This document shows positions 8,178 to 17,106 of a DNA stretch of 64,000 bases, piece by piece. The position numbers were made by a program, and so were the translations under genes. This DNA comes from Alistipes montrealensis (lineage in GTDB: Bacteria > Bacteroidota > Bacteroidia > Bacteroidales > Rikenellaceae): assembly GCF_018362775.1 (NCBI RefSeq), contig NZ_JAGYXY010000004.1:382967-446966 (forward strand), written 5' to 3'. The notes under the pieces were generated by a model. The model was not told where the DNA came from, did not search any database, and was given only the letters and a program-made list of their open reading frames with translations. The first letter of the stretch is position 1, and every line of letters starts with the position of its first letter.

Positions 8178-10295
8178 ATGAAAAAAGCACTGGTAATTAT
8201 GGCATTTTCCGCTATGGCGGCAGGCTGCGCCGACAATTCGATCCCCAAAGCGCAACTGCCCGAACTTGATCTGTCGAATCCCCTCCTGGCGGCGTGGAAT
8301 ACGCCCCACCAGACTCCGCCGTTCTCCGAGATCGAACTTTCGGACTATGAACCGGCGTTCGACGCTGCGATCGCCTGCTCGCGCGCCGAGGTGGACGCGA
8401 TCGTCAACAACCCCCAAAAGCCGACCTTCGGCAATACGATCGTGGCGCTGGAGCGCCAGGGGGAGTTGCTGAACCGCATTTCGGGCATTTTCTTCAACCT
8501 GCTCGAAGCCGACACGTCGGACGAAATGCAGGAGATCGCCCTGCGTGTGCAGCCCAAACTGACCGAGTTCTCGAACGACCTTTCGCTCAATCCCGAGCTG
8601 TTCGCCCGGGTAAAATATGTTTACGAGCATCCGGGACGCCTCAAAAAAGAGGATAAAAAGCTGCTCGAAGACACCTACCAGGGTTTCGCGCGCAGCGGTG
8701 CGGCCCTGTCCGATGCCGATAAAGAGCTTTACCGCAAGTACTCCTCCGAACTCTCGGCGCTGACGCTCCAGTTCGGGCAGAACGCACTGGCCGGAACCAA
8801 TGCCTTCACGCTCAACATCACCGATCCGAAGGTGGTGGCCGAACTGCCTGCTTTCGTGAAGGAGGGTATGGCCGCCGATGCCAAGGCCCGCGGCGAGAAA
8901 GGCTGGACCGTGACGCTGCAACAGCCCAGTTACCTGCCGTTCATGACCTACTCGTCGAACCGGGACCTGAAGGAGAAACTCTGGCGCGCCCGCAGTACGA
9001 TCGCGCTGGGCGGCGAGTTCGACAACTGCGAAAACGTGAAAAAGATCGCCAACACGCGTCTGAAAATCGCCAACCTGCTGGGTTACAAATGCTATGCGGA
9101 TTATGTGCTCGAACGGCGCATGGCCGAGAACACCCCGACGGTCAATGCTTTCCTCGAAGAGTTGCTGACGGCGACCAAGTCCTATGCCGATGCCGACTAC
9201 CGCATGGTGAGCGACTACGCCGCATCGCTCGGCTTCAAAGGACAACTGATGCCCTGGGACTGGTCTTACTACACCGAAAAATACAAGGATGAGAAATATG
9301 CCCTGAACACCGAGTTGGTGAAACCTTACCTGAAACTCGAAAACGTGAAGAAGGGCGTCTTCATGCTGGCCAACAAGCTCTACGGGCTGAATTTCACGCC
9401 CAACGACAAGATCGGGGTTTACCATCCCGACGTGACGGCTTACGACGTGACGGACGAGAGCGGCCGTTTCATGGCGGTCCTCTACCTCGATTTCTTCCCC
9501 CGCGAATCGAAGCGTTCGGGGGCGTGGATGACTGAGTTCCGCGGCGCGAAGATCGAAAACGGCGAGGAGACCCGTCCGCTGGTGTCGCTGGTGATGAATT
9601 TCACCAAGCCGACCGAAACGGCCCCCTCGCTGCTGACGTTCGATGAACTGGAAACCTTCCTGCACGAGTTCGGCCACGCCCTGCACGGCATGCTGGGCGA
9701 GGGCAAATACGAATCGCAGACCGGAACGAGCGTATACCGCGACTTCGTGGAGCTGCCTTCGCAGTTGATGGAGAACTGGGCTACCGAGAAGGAGTTTCTC
9801 GACCTGTGGGCCGTGCATTACGAGACCGGGGAGCCGATTCCCGCCGATCTGGTCGACCGCATCGTCGCTGCGCAGAATTACCTGGCTGCTTACAGCAATG
9901 TCCGCCAGTTGTCGTTCGGCCTGACCGACATGGCATGGCATACGCTCACGGAGCCTTTCGAAGGCGACGTGGTGGAGTTCGAAGCTGCTTCGATGACCCC
10001 GACGCAGGTACTGCCCGTCGTTCCCGGAACGGCGATGGCCCCCTCGTTCGGACATATCTTCTCGGGCGGTTATGCGGCCGGGTATTACGGCTACAAGTGG
10101 GCCGAGGTACTCGAAGCCGACGCCTTCTCGCTCTTCAAGGAGAAAGGCATCTTCAACCGCGAAGTGGCGTCGTCGTTCCGCGAGAATGTCCTCTCGAAGG
10201 GCGGCACGGAGCATCCGATGGAGCTCTACGTGCGTTTCCGCGGCCACAAGCCCGAAACCAAAGCCCTCATCGAGAAAATGGGACTCGGAAAATAA
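8178..10295 (+). CDS. M3 family zinc metallopeptidase lipoprotein (peptidyl-dipeptidase Dcp-like), copy 2
   Basis: A 705-residue paralogue of the preceding protein. The lipobox-like leader ends at Cys17 (MAAGC). HEFGHALHGML near residue 495 supplies the zinc ligands, followed by VELPSQLMENWA and HIFSGGYAAGYY. The two copies keep the same domain order but differ widely outside the catalytic core, so different peptide preferences are likely (inference). The gene is followed by a strong palindrome at 10314-10343, which would end the two-gene transcript. Confidence 0.92.
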   Translation: MKKALVIMAFSAMAAGCADNSIPKAQLPELDLSNPLLAAWNTPHQTPPFSEIELSDYEPAFDAAIACSRAEVDAIVNNPQKPTFGNTIVALERQGELLNRISGIFFNLLEADTSDEMQEIALRVQPKLTEFSNDLSLNPELFARVKYVYEHPGRLKKEDKKLLEDTYQGFARSGAALSDADKELYRKYSSELSALTLQFGQNALAGTNAFTLNITDPKVVAELPAFVKEGMAADAKARGEKGWTVTLQQPSYLPFMTYSSNRDLKEKLWRARSTIALGGEFDNCENVKKIANTRLKIANLLGYKCYADYVLERRMAENTPTVNAFLEELLTATKSYADADYRMVSDYAASLGFKGQLMPWDWSYYTEKYKDEKYALNTELVKPYLKLENVKKGVFMLANKLYGLNFTPNDKIGVYHPDVTAYDVTDESGRFMAVLYLDFFPRESKRSGAWMTEFRGAKIENGEETRPLVSLVMNFTKPTETAPSLLTFDELETFLHEFGHALHGMLGEGKYESQTGTSVYRDFVELPSQLMENWATEKEFLDLWAVHYETGEPIPADLVDRIVAAQNYLAAYSNVRQLSFGLTDMAWHTLTEPFEGDVVEFEAASMTPTQVLPVVPGTAMAPSFGHIFSGGYAAGYYGYKWAEVLEADAFSLFKEKGIFNREVASSFRENVLSKGGTEHPMELYVRFRGHKPETKALIEKMGLGK

Positions 10296-10313
10296 CGAAT
10301 CCGCATGCTGTCA

Positions 10314-10343
10314 GCAAAGGAGGGCCCGCGGGCCCTCCTTTGC
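10314..10343 (+). terminator. Terminator-like perfect palindrome after the M3 peptidase pair
   Basis: A 30-base perfect palindrome with two 15-base arms and a GGGCCCGCGGGCCC core, followed by TTTATCC rather than a long T run. It lies 19 bases after the stop of the second M3 peptidase and can fold as a very stable hairpin. Confidence 0.6.
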
Positions 10344-10375
10344 TTTATCCCCGGGGTGGAACCGCAAATTGCTGT

Positions 10376-10400
10376 TTCCGAATTATTTTTCGTATCTTTG
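10376..10400 (+). promoter_or_regulatory. Promoter with -7 box TATCTTTG
   Basis: TATCTTTG at 10393-10400 matches TAnnTTTG and lies 33 bases before the start of the HTH-like gene. The upstream 19 bases (10376-10394) are identical to those in front of the nucleoside permease gene at 22208-22226, which supports a functional promoter element. Confidence 0.6.
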
Positions 10401-10433
10401 CAAACTGGGAAGAGAATTTTTTTGACTACACCT

Positions 10434-11399
10434 ATGCTTGAAAAATCGAATGCAGCATTGATCGAGGCGATCCATGCACATACGCCGCACCATTCGAATC
10501 CGGCCGTGATGCTCATGGATATCCTGAATATAGGCCGCGAAGCTGCTTACCGCAGACTGCGCGGCGAAGTGCCGTTCACCTTCGGCGAGGCATGTCTGCT
10601 GTGTGCAGAAATGCACTTTTCGCTCGACCGGGTATTGGGGCTGGCGGCAACGGAGAACGTGTCGTTCCAACTCAAATTCAAGGAGTTTACATCGCCGCTC
10701 GAAACCTATAACGAGATCTTGGAGCGTGACATCGCCTTTATGCGCGAAGTGTCGTCGGATCCCGTGACCGAATTCGCAACAGCCAGCAATTCGCTGCCTG
10801 CGGAATTTTACGGCAAATACGAGAATCTGAACCGTTTCAAACTCTTCAAGTGGCTCTACCAGCACGAGGTGGGCGATCCGGCGGTGAGAACCTTCGAGGA
10901 GTTGAAACTCCCCGAAAAACTGCAGCGCAACTGCCAGGAATATGTCGTGTGGGCGCAGTCGGTCGCGACGACCTACCTGATCTTCGACGACAGTAATTTC
11001 ATGCACTGGCTCAACGCCCTGCGTGCATACCGGGAGATGCACCTGATTTCGCCGGAAAGCGTCCGGGTGCTGCGGGACGAGTTGTTCGGGATGCTCGACG
11101 AAATGGAGAAACTGGCCGTCAACGGGGAATTTCCGAACGGGAACAAGGTCTTCCTGTACCTTTCGGATATCGACCTCGAATCGTCGTACAGCTATGTCAC
11201 GACCAGTAAACACCAGGCCGTGAACATCGGGTTGTTCTCGCTGAACGGGCTGCGGACGCCCGATCCGCAGATGTATGAATATGTGAAAAAATGGATTAAG
11301 ACCCAGAGCCGGTTTTCGACGCTCATATCCGGCAGCGGAGAGCTGCGGCGCATCCACTATTTCAAGCGCCAGCGCGAAATCGTCAGTCTGCTGGGCTAA
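10434..11399 (+). CDS. HTH-domain protein of unknown function (Bacteroidales)
   Basis: The ATG at 10434 (MLEKSNAALIE) is preferred over the upstream in-frame ATG at 10305, which lies inside the terminator palindrome and before the promoter. The product is 321 residues. The N-terminal 65 residues resemble a helix-turn-helix (MDILNIGREAAYRRLRGEV, then FTFGEACLLCAEM), a pattern found in Bacteroidota regulators with a long undefined C-terminal region. No catalytic motif is visible in the rest, which is helical and aromatic-rich. DNA binding is inferred from the N terminus only. Confidence 0.7.
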   Translation: MLEKSNAALIEAIHAHTPHHSNPAVMLMDILNIGREAAYRRLRGEVPFTFGEACLLCAEMHFSLDRVLGLAATENVSFQLKFKEFTSPLETYNEILERDIAFMREVSSDPVTEFATASNSLPAEFYGKYENLNRFKLFKWLYQHEVGDPAVRTFEELKLPEKLQRNCQEYVVWAQSVATTYLIFDDSNFMHWLNALRAYREMHLISPESVRVLRDELFGMLDEMEKLAVNGEFPNGNKVFLYLSDIDLESSYSYVTTSKHQAVNIGLFSLNGLRTPDPQMYEYVKKWIKTQSRFSTLISGSGELRRIHYFKRQREIVSLLG

Positions 11400-11420
11400 G
11401 GGCGGAGGGTTCGTACAGGT

Positions 11421-11456
11421 ACAAAAAGAAAGGGGAGGATTTCCCAACCCTCCCCT
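11421..11456 (-). terminator. Minus-strand terminator
   Basis: Stem AGGGGAGG (11431-11438) pairs with CCTCCCCT (11449-11456). Read on the minus strand the hairpin is followed by TTCTTTTTGT. It fits the end of the small minus-strand ORF at 11490-11624. Confidence 0.6.
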
Positions 11457-11489
11457 CCGAAGCTTCCGGATGTGCGGAACATAGTTGCG

Positions 11490-11624
11490 TCACTGTTTAG
11501 CAATCCTTCCAACTTCTGTGGGCGTCACTACATGCAAACTGAATTCTTCATAGTCCCTCTCGGAACTGATACAAACGTACTCCATTTCATCGGAAGAACC
11601 AAGTCGGAAAACGAAATATTTCAT
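11490..11624 (-). CDS. Small hypothetical protein, 44 residues
   Basis: ATG at 11624, TGA at 11490-11492. The peptide begins MKYFVFRLGSSDEMEYV and ends TPTEVGRIAKQ, with an alternating beta-like pattern and an acidic middle (SSERDYEEF). It lies alone in a 460-base region between convergent/divergent neighbours and is followed by its own terminator at 11421-11456, which argues for a real transcript. It is not recognised as a member of any family. No convincing Shine-Dalgarno is visible, which is common in Bacteroidota. Confidence 0.5.
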   Translation of the reverse strand: MKYFVFRLGSSDEMEYVCISSERDYEEFSLHVVTPTEVGRIAKQ

Positions 11625-11861
11625 CGTGTTATGTTCTAATTTCGTGGATAAAACTTTTTGTTGCATCTTAGTTTTCGAAATGCGACGATCCCGTGTCGGC
11701 TATTTTCGATATTCGAAACAAACGCTGTTTTTTCGTCCCGAATTTCGAAATGCGCTTTTTGTAGGATGCTCCGGTGAAAAAAGACTAAATTTTGCACAGA
11801 CTGTAACCAAGTAGTAAAAAATTATTACTTTTACCCCGCCTGTTCATGTTCGGCGATTTCC

Positions 11862-12398
11862 ATGGAAGACGAAAGAATACTGCTTGAAAAACTTGCCCGC
11901 GGCGACCGTGCGTCGTTCGACGCTCTCTATATGAGGTATGCGGCGAAGACGGAGGAATTCCTGTGCCGCATGCTCAAGGACCGGGCTGAGGCCGAGGACA
12001 TCACCCACGACCTGTTCCTGAAAATCTGGCAGAACCGCACTTCGATGGCCGGCGTTACCGTGTTTGGTCCTTATCTGTTCCGGATGGCCCGCAATGCCGT
12101 CTACGACCGTTTCGACAGCCGTACGGTGCGGATGAACTTCGCCAAACAGGTCAATCTGCTGCCCGAATACGAATTGCCCGACGTGGACAACCGCGACCTG
12201 CTGCTGCTGATTCAGTTGGCCGTGGAGAAGATGCCCGGGCAGCGCCGTCGTATTTTCCGCATGAGCCGCGAGGAGGGAATTGCCAACGAGGAGATTGCCC
12301 GGCAGCTCTCGATCAGCATCCGTACGGTCGAAAACCAGATTTCGAGGGCCCTCTCCGAGCTGCGCAAACTCGTCACACTGATCCTGTTCTTCATCTAA
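11862..12398 (+). CDS. ECF-type RNA polymerase sigma factor
   Basis: A 178-residue sigma-70 family protein with region 2 (FDALYMRYAAKTEEFLCRML, then AEDITHDLFLKIW) and region 4 (GIANEEIARQLSISIRTVEN) in the usual order. In Bacteroidota such factors are held by a membrane FecR anti-sigma and released when the partner TonB receptor binds substrate. The next genes are exactly FecR and an STN-containing SusC, so this is a trans-envelope signalling set. A box resembling TAnnTTTG (TACTTTTA, about 11825) precedes it. Start ATG at 11862. Confidence 0.95.
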   Translation: MEDERILLEKLARGDRASFDALYMRYAAKTEEFLCRMLKDRAEAEDITHDLFLKIWQNRTSMAGVTVFGPYLFRMARNAVYDRFDSRTVRMNFAKQVNLLPEYELPDVDNRDLLLLIQLAVEKMPGQRRRIFRMSREEGIANEEIARQLSISIRTVENQISRALSELRKLVTLILFFI

Positions 12399-12473
12399 AA
12401 AAAACTTTTTTGTTTTTCAGGCGTGCGTATCGTACGCCCAAACCGTCTTATCTATGAAACGGGAAAGATTGTT

Positions 12474-13463
12474 ATGTCTGTAAATCGAGTAAAAAACATT
12501 ATTGAGACCTTCCTCGGCAACGATATGCCCCGGGAGGTGCAGCAGCGCTTCGCGGGCTGGCTGCGCGATCCTGCCTCGCGCGACGAGAAGGAGCGGGAAC
12601 TGGAAGCGTATTGGAACGGACTCCATGTCGAAGAGCATGCGGGTCGGGAGCGCAAACTCGAACGGCTCCACGAGGCGATGCGCCGCGACGAGAGGTTCCG
12701 CCTGCGCCGCATTCGGCGCATCGTAGCTGCTGCGGCTGCCGTACTGCTGTTCGCGATCGGGGCAAACTACGTCGTCGTGAAAAATTACCTGCAAACGAAA
12801 GTGCAGACCAATATCGTGACTTCGGCCCACGACAAGGGCGAGTATATGCTGCCCGACGGTACGCAAATCTGGCTCAATGCCGGGAGTGTGCTCCGTTATT
12901 ACGGCGACCTGAAAGGACGCCGCAGGGTGGTGGAGCTCAGCGGCGAGGGATTCTTCAAGGTACGGCACGACGCGGAACGTCCCTTCATCCTGCAGATGAA
13001 CGACATGAATATCGAGGTGCTCGGTACGGAGTTCGACGTGATCAACTACGAGGAGTTCGCCACGACGGAAGCGATCCTTTGCAGCGGCAGTATCCGCGCT
13101 TACGGCGGCCGCCTGCCGGCGCCCGTGACGCTGAAACCCGGCGACAGGCTGGTTTTCGACAAGAAGAGCGGCCGGGCCTCGCGCTCGGCGGTTTCGACGC
13201 AGAACTACTCGCAGTGGATGGGCGGCTCGCTGTCGTTCGACGATACGCCGCTGGGCGATATTCTCACCAATCTCGAACGCTGGTATGCCGTCGAGATCGA
13301 CGCGCCGGACGAGTGGGTGCAGCACGTACGCATGTCGTTCAAACTGGACCGCAAGGAAAATATCGAGGAGATACTCAAAGCCATGTCGCTCGTCGTGGAG
13401 ATGGACTATGTCTGCGCCGGGCGTCACATAACGATCATTCCCAAACACCCGAAAAAACAATAA
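12474..13463 (+). CDS. FecR-family anti-sigma factor
   Basis: A 329-residue protein starting at ATG 12474 (MSVNRVKNIIETFL); the earlier in-frame ATG at 12423 would add an atypical leader. A cytoplasmic sigma-binding region (residues about 1-80) precedes one membrane helix (IVAAAAAVLLFAIGANYVVV), then the periplasmic FecR domain with the hallmark EYMLPDGTQIWLNAGS and a C-terminal STN-like segment (LSFDDTPLGDILTNLERWY). It would transmit the occupied state of the SusC receptor encoded next to the upstream ECF sigma factor. Confidence 0.93.
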   Translation: MSVNRVKNIIETFLGNDMPREVQQRFAGWLRDPASRDEKERELEAYWNGLHVEEHAGRERKLERLHEAMRRDERFRLRRIRRIVAAAAAVLLFAIGANYVVVKNYLQTKVQTNIVTSAHDKGEYMLPDGTQIWLNAGSVLRYYGDLKGRRRVVELSGEGFFKVRHDAERPFILQMNDMNIEVLGTEFDVINYEEFATTEAILCSGSIRAYGGRLPAPVTLKPGDRLVFDKKSGRASRSAVSTQNYSQWMGGSLSFDDTPLGDILTNLERWYAVEIDAPDEWVQHVRMSFKLDRKENIEEILKAMSLVVEMDYVCAGRHITIIPKHPKKQ

Positions 13464-13510
13464 AAATACGCGCCTATGTAGAAAGGACCTGGACTTTCCC
13501 GCTTTCACAT

Positions 13511-13533
13511 CCGGAACACCGACCCCGTTCCGG
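13511..13533 (+). promoter_or_regulatory. Hairpin between fecR and susC
   Basis: CCGGAAC (13511-13517) pairs with GTTCCGG (13527-13533), followed by GCCATTTTTACC. It lies 32 bases before the susC start and could act as a partial terminator that lowers susC expression relative to the regulators, or as an RNA-stability element. No -7 box is clear downstream. Confidence 0.4.
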
Positions 13534-13565
13534 GCCATTTTTACCATCACCTAAATTACAAACCC

Positions 13566-16500
13566 ATGCGTAAACTTATCCAAGCCAAAATCCTTGGTGT
13601 AGCCCTGCTATTGCTGTTACTGGCCACGGGAGGACGGGCCCAAACTCCCCCCCCCACGGTGAGCATCACTAAGGATAATGTCTCTATCGAGCAGGTTCTA
13701 AAAGAGATAGAGCGACTTACCAATTACACGTTTTTCTATAACAACGGCGATTTCGACCTCAAACGGATCGTTTCCGTCTCGGTTGTCCGCAAGCCCGTGG
13801 CCGATGTGGTGCGCGAGATGCTGCCCGACTGTTCGTGCCGTTTCGAAAACCGCCGCATCATCCTCGTCAAGAACGCTGCGCCCCAGCGCCAGACGGTGAA
13901 GGGCGTCGTCAAGGACGAGAAGGGCGCACCCGTGATCGGTGCGACGGTGCTGCTCACCGACGCCGGGCAGACCCGTGGCGTTTCGACCGACCTGAACGGT
14001 AATTTCACCCTCACGGTTCCGGCCCTTACGCCCGAAGCCTTGATCGAGGTGTCGTTTATCGGTTTCGACTCCTACAAATCCACCGTCGGCAGCCGCACGT
14101 TCTTCGATGTGGTGCTGACTTATGCCCAGCAGAGCATCGACGAGGTGGTCGTGGTGGGTTACGGCGTGCAGAAGAAGGCCAACCTCACGGGAGCCGTGGC
14201 AACCGTATCGCAGAAGGAACTGAAAGACCGTCCCGTGTCGAACGTGGGCCGCGCCCTGCAGGGCGTAATCCCCAACCTCAACGTGACGCTCTCGTCGGGC
14301 CAGCCCGGAGCCGGAGCCACCTACAACATCCGCGGTACGACCTCGCCCAACGGCGGTAACCCGCTGGTGCTGATCGACGGCGTGGAAACCTATCCCGACC
14401 GCATCAACTCGAACGACATCGAGTCGATCACCGTCCTGAAGGACGCTTCGTCGGCCGCCATCTACGGCGCCCGCGGAGCCTTCGGCGTGATCCTGATCAC
14501 GACCAAGAGCGGTAAATACAACGAGAAGGCCGAAGTGTCGTACAACGGCTATTTTTCGGTGTCGAGTCCCACGACTTCGACCGACTACGAGACCCGCGGT
14601 TACTATTCGGCCAAGATCGCCGACTTCTTCATGATGTCGACGCAGAACACGCCCTACACCTCTTATACCGATGCCGATTACAAGGCCCTTTGGGAGCGGC
14701 GTAACGACAAGACCGAGAATCCGGCGCGTCCGTGGGTGATTACCGACAAGCGCAACGGCCGCCAGCAGTATGTCTACCTGGCCAACTTCGACTGGTACAA
14801 CTACCTCTACGACGACAGCCGCCCGACGTGGGACCACAATATCAACATCAAGGGCGGAACCAAATCGCTGTCGTACATGGTCAGCGGGCGCTACTACCAG
14901 CAGAAAGGCGTCAACCGCATCGAGCCCGACATGTTCAAGTCCTATAACTTCCGCGTGAAGCTGCAGGCCGAGATCAAACCGTGGCTGACCATCGCCAGCA
15001 ACACCAAGTTCTTCCAGTCGAACTACAAATATTACGGTTACGAGGACGAGTACAACAACTTCCGCAAACCCACGCTGCATGCGCTGGCGTCGTTCGTGCC
15101 GGTGAATCCCGACGGAACAGCCGTGTCGCACACGTCGGTGACCAACTCTTCGACCCACTACCTGATGGACGGTTACAGCGCCATGATGCAGAAGGGAAAG
15201 AGCTTCGGCAACAAGAAGACGCAGGAGATTACCACGACGTTCGAGGCCACGTTCAAGCTGCACAAGAACTTCAACGTCAAGGCCGATTTCAGCTATACGC
15301 AGGGTTACCTGCACAACGACTACCGCAGCGTCAATGTCCAGTATTCGCAGTATCCGGGCGAGGTGATGACCGAACCCGAGGGCAGTTTCCCCAATAAATA
15401 CAAGGAGGTCGTGTGGGACCAGAACTACTACGTCGCCGATGTCTACGGAACCTACAACAAGTCCTTCAACGAGAAGCACAACCTGACGGTTATCGGCGGT
15501 TACAACTACGAAGCCAAGTATTTCCGCGACCTTACGGCGGCTAACGACGGCCTGCTGTCCGAGGATCTTTCGGACTTCAACCTGGCCAAGGGAACCAACA
15601 ACTTTACGCTCAACGGCGGGCGTAACGAGTATGCCATCATGGGCGTGTTCTATCGTGTGGCTTACGATTATAAAGGCAAGTACCTGGCCGAGGTCAACGG
15701 CCGTTACGACGGTACGTCGCGCTTCCCGCGCGGCAAGCGTTACGGCTTCTTCCCCTCGTTCTCGGCAGCTTACCGCATCAGCGAAGAGGCTTTCTTCGAA
15801 CCCCTGCGCAAGACGGTCGACAACCTCAAGATACGCCTTTCGTACGGTTCGCTCGGCAACCAGCAGATCGGTTACTACGATTTCATCCAGACCATCACGA
15901 CCAAGGGTTCGATGAGCGATTACTCGTTCGACGGCACGGCGCTCGGGCAGCATGCCACGGTGAGCGATCCCGTGTCGGGCGACCAGACCTGGGAGAAGGT
16001 CGTTTCGAAGAACCTCGGACTCGACCTCAATATGTTCAGCAACCGCCTGTCGCTCACGGCCGATTTCTACATCCGCGATACGAAGGGTATTCTCGGAACA
16101 GGCAAGAAGCTGCCTTCGATCTACGGTGCTACGGAGCCGCAGGTCAACTCCAGCGACCTGCGCACGAAGGGTTACGAACTGGTGCTCGGCTGGCGCGACT
16201 CGTTCAAACTGGCGGGAAGCACCTTCAGCTACGGCATTACGGGCTCGTTCTCGGACTATACGGCCAAGTATACCAAGTGCGACAACCCTTCGGGGCTGAT
16301 CAACCAGCCTTATGTGGGCCAGAAATACGGCGAAATATGGGGCTATAAGGTCGACGGACTGTTCCGCACCGACGAGGAGGCTGCCGAATACGCTTCGCGG
16401 ATCGACCTCTCGACCGTGGCGGCGGGTTACTACTCCGCAACGGGCGCTTACGGCAAAGGCGTGCGCGCCGGCGACATCAAGTACCTCGACCTGGACGGCA

Positions 16501-17093
16501 ACAACATCGTCAACGGCGGCGCGGGTACGCTCGACGATCCGGGCGACCGCCGTGTGATCGGCAACTCGTCGCCCCGCTATCAGTACGGACTCACGCTCAA
16601 CTTCTCGTGGTATGGATTCGACTTTTCGGTGTTCATGCAGGGCATCGGCCGGCTGGACTGGTATCCCGGCGCGGACAACCTGCGTTTCTGGGGCCCTTAC
16701 AGCCGTCCCTATGCGACGTTCATTCCCAAAAACTTCATGAGCCGGGTGTGGAGCGAGGACAATCCCGACGCTTACCTGCCGCGTGCCCGCGCCTACACGT
16801 CGCTCAATGCGTCGTCCGGTACGGCTTACTATACCAACGACCGCTATCTGCAGAACCTGGCTTACTGCCGCCTGAAAAACCTTACGGTCGGCTACACGAT
16901 TCCCAAGCGGCTGACCTCGAAGGTCGGCATCAAGGAGTGCCGCGTCTATTTCAGCGGCGAGAACCTTGCTACGTGGAGTGCCCTGAAAAACGATTTCCTC
17001 GATCCCGAGCAGGCTGCTGCTGACAAGGACAAGAAGTCGAACGTCTATCCCTGGTGTAGGACCTACTCCGTGGGCCTGAACTTAACCTTCTAA
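13566..17093 (+). CDS. SusC/RagA-family TonB-dependent receptor with STN signalling domain
   Basis: An 1175-residue outer-membrane transporter. Order: signal peptide (to about residue 26), STN domain (about 30-107, VSITKDNVSIEQVLKEIERL) for contact with FecR, carboxypeptidase-regulatory-like domain (about 115-190), TonB-box-like DEVVVVGYGVQKK near 193, plug with SusC signature (LVLIDGVET, LKDASSAAIYGARGA) and a beta-barrel ending in TYSVGLNLTF. A run of nine C at 13647-13655 encodes TPPPT just after the signal peptide; a one-base slip there would abolish the protein. Paired SusD follows by 13 bases. Substrate cannot be read from sequence. Confidence 0.95.
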   Translation: MRKLIQAKILGVALLLLLLATGGRAQTPPPTVSITKDNVSIEQVLKEIERLTNYTFFYNNGDFDLKRIVSVSVVRKPVADVVREMLPDCSCRFENRRIILVKNAAPQRQTVKGVVKDEKGAPVIGATVLLTDAGQTRGVSTDLNGNFTLTVPALTPEALIEVSFIGFDSYKSTVGSRTFFDVVLTYAQQSIDEVVVVGYGVQKKANLTGAVATVSQKELKDRPVSNVGRALQGVIPNLNVTLSSGQPGAGATYNIRGTTSPNGGNPLVLIDGVETYPDRINSNDIESITVLKDASSAAIYGARGAFGVILITTKSGKYNEKAEVSYNGYFSVSSPTTSTDYETRGYYSAKIADFFMMSTQNTPYTSYTDADYKALWERRNDKTENPARPWVITDKRNGRQQYVYLANFDWYNYLYDDSRPTWDHNINIKGGTKSLSYMVSGRYYQQKGVNRIEPDMFKSYNFRVKLQAEIKPWLTIASNTKFFQSNYKYYGYEDEYNNFRKPTLHALASFVPVNPDGTAVSHTSVTNSSTHYLMDGYSAMMQKGKSFGNKKTQEITTTFEATFKLHKNFNVKADFSYTQGYLHNDYRSVNVQYSQYPGEVMTEPEGSFPNKYKEVVWDQNYYVADVYGTYNKSFNEKHNLTVIGGYNYEAKYFRDLTAANDGLLSEDLSDFNLAKGTNNFTLNGGRNEYAIMGVFYRVAYDYKGKYLAEVNGRYDGTSRFPRGKRYGFFPSFSAAYRISEEAFFEPLRKTVDNLKIRLSYGSLGNQQIGYYDFIQTITTKGSMSDYSFDGTALGQHATVSDPVSGDQTWEKVVSKNLGLDLNMFSNRLSLTADFYIRDTKGILGTGKKLPSIYGATEPQVNSSDLRTKGYELVLGWRDSFKLAGSTFSYGITGSFSDYTAKYTKCDNPSGLINQPYVGQKYGEIWGYKVDGLFRTDEEAAEYASRIDLSTVAAGYYSATGAYGKGVRAGDIKYLDLDGNNIVNGGAGTLDDPGDRRVIGNSSPRYQYGLTLNFSWYGFDFSVFMQGIGRLDWYPGADNLRFWGPYSRPYATFIPKNFMSRVWSEDNPDAYLPRARAYTSLNASSGTAYYTNDRYLQNLAYCRLKNLTVGYTIPKRLTSKVGIKECRVYFSGENLATWSALKNDFLDPEQAAADKDKKSNVYPWCRTYSVGLNLTF
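13647..13655 (+). repeat. Homopolymer C9 in 5' end of susC
   Basis: Nine consecutive C, codons 28-30 of the receptor, directly after the predicted signal peptidase site. In the present length the frame is open. It matches in length the G/C runs at 28376-28384 and 63919-63927. Confidence 0.9.
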
Positions 17094-17106
17094 AGCGACT
17101 GCCGTT

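Noticed and set aside
10305..10433. N-terminal extension of the HTH-like gene
   Set aside because: It would be translated from the terminator palindrome and across the -7 box; the ATG at 10434 gives a normal N terminus.
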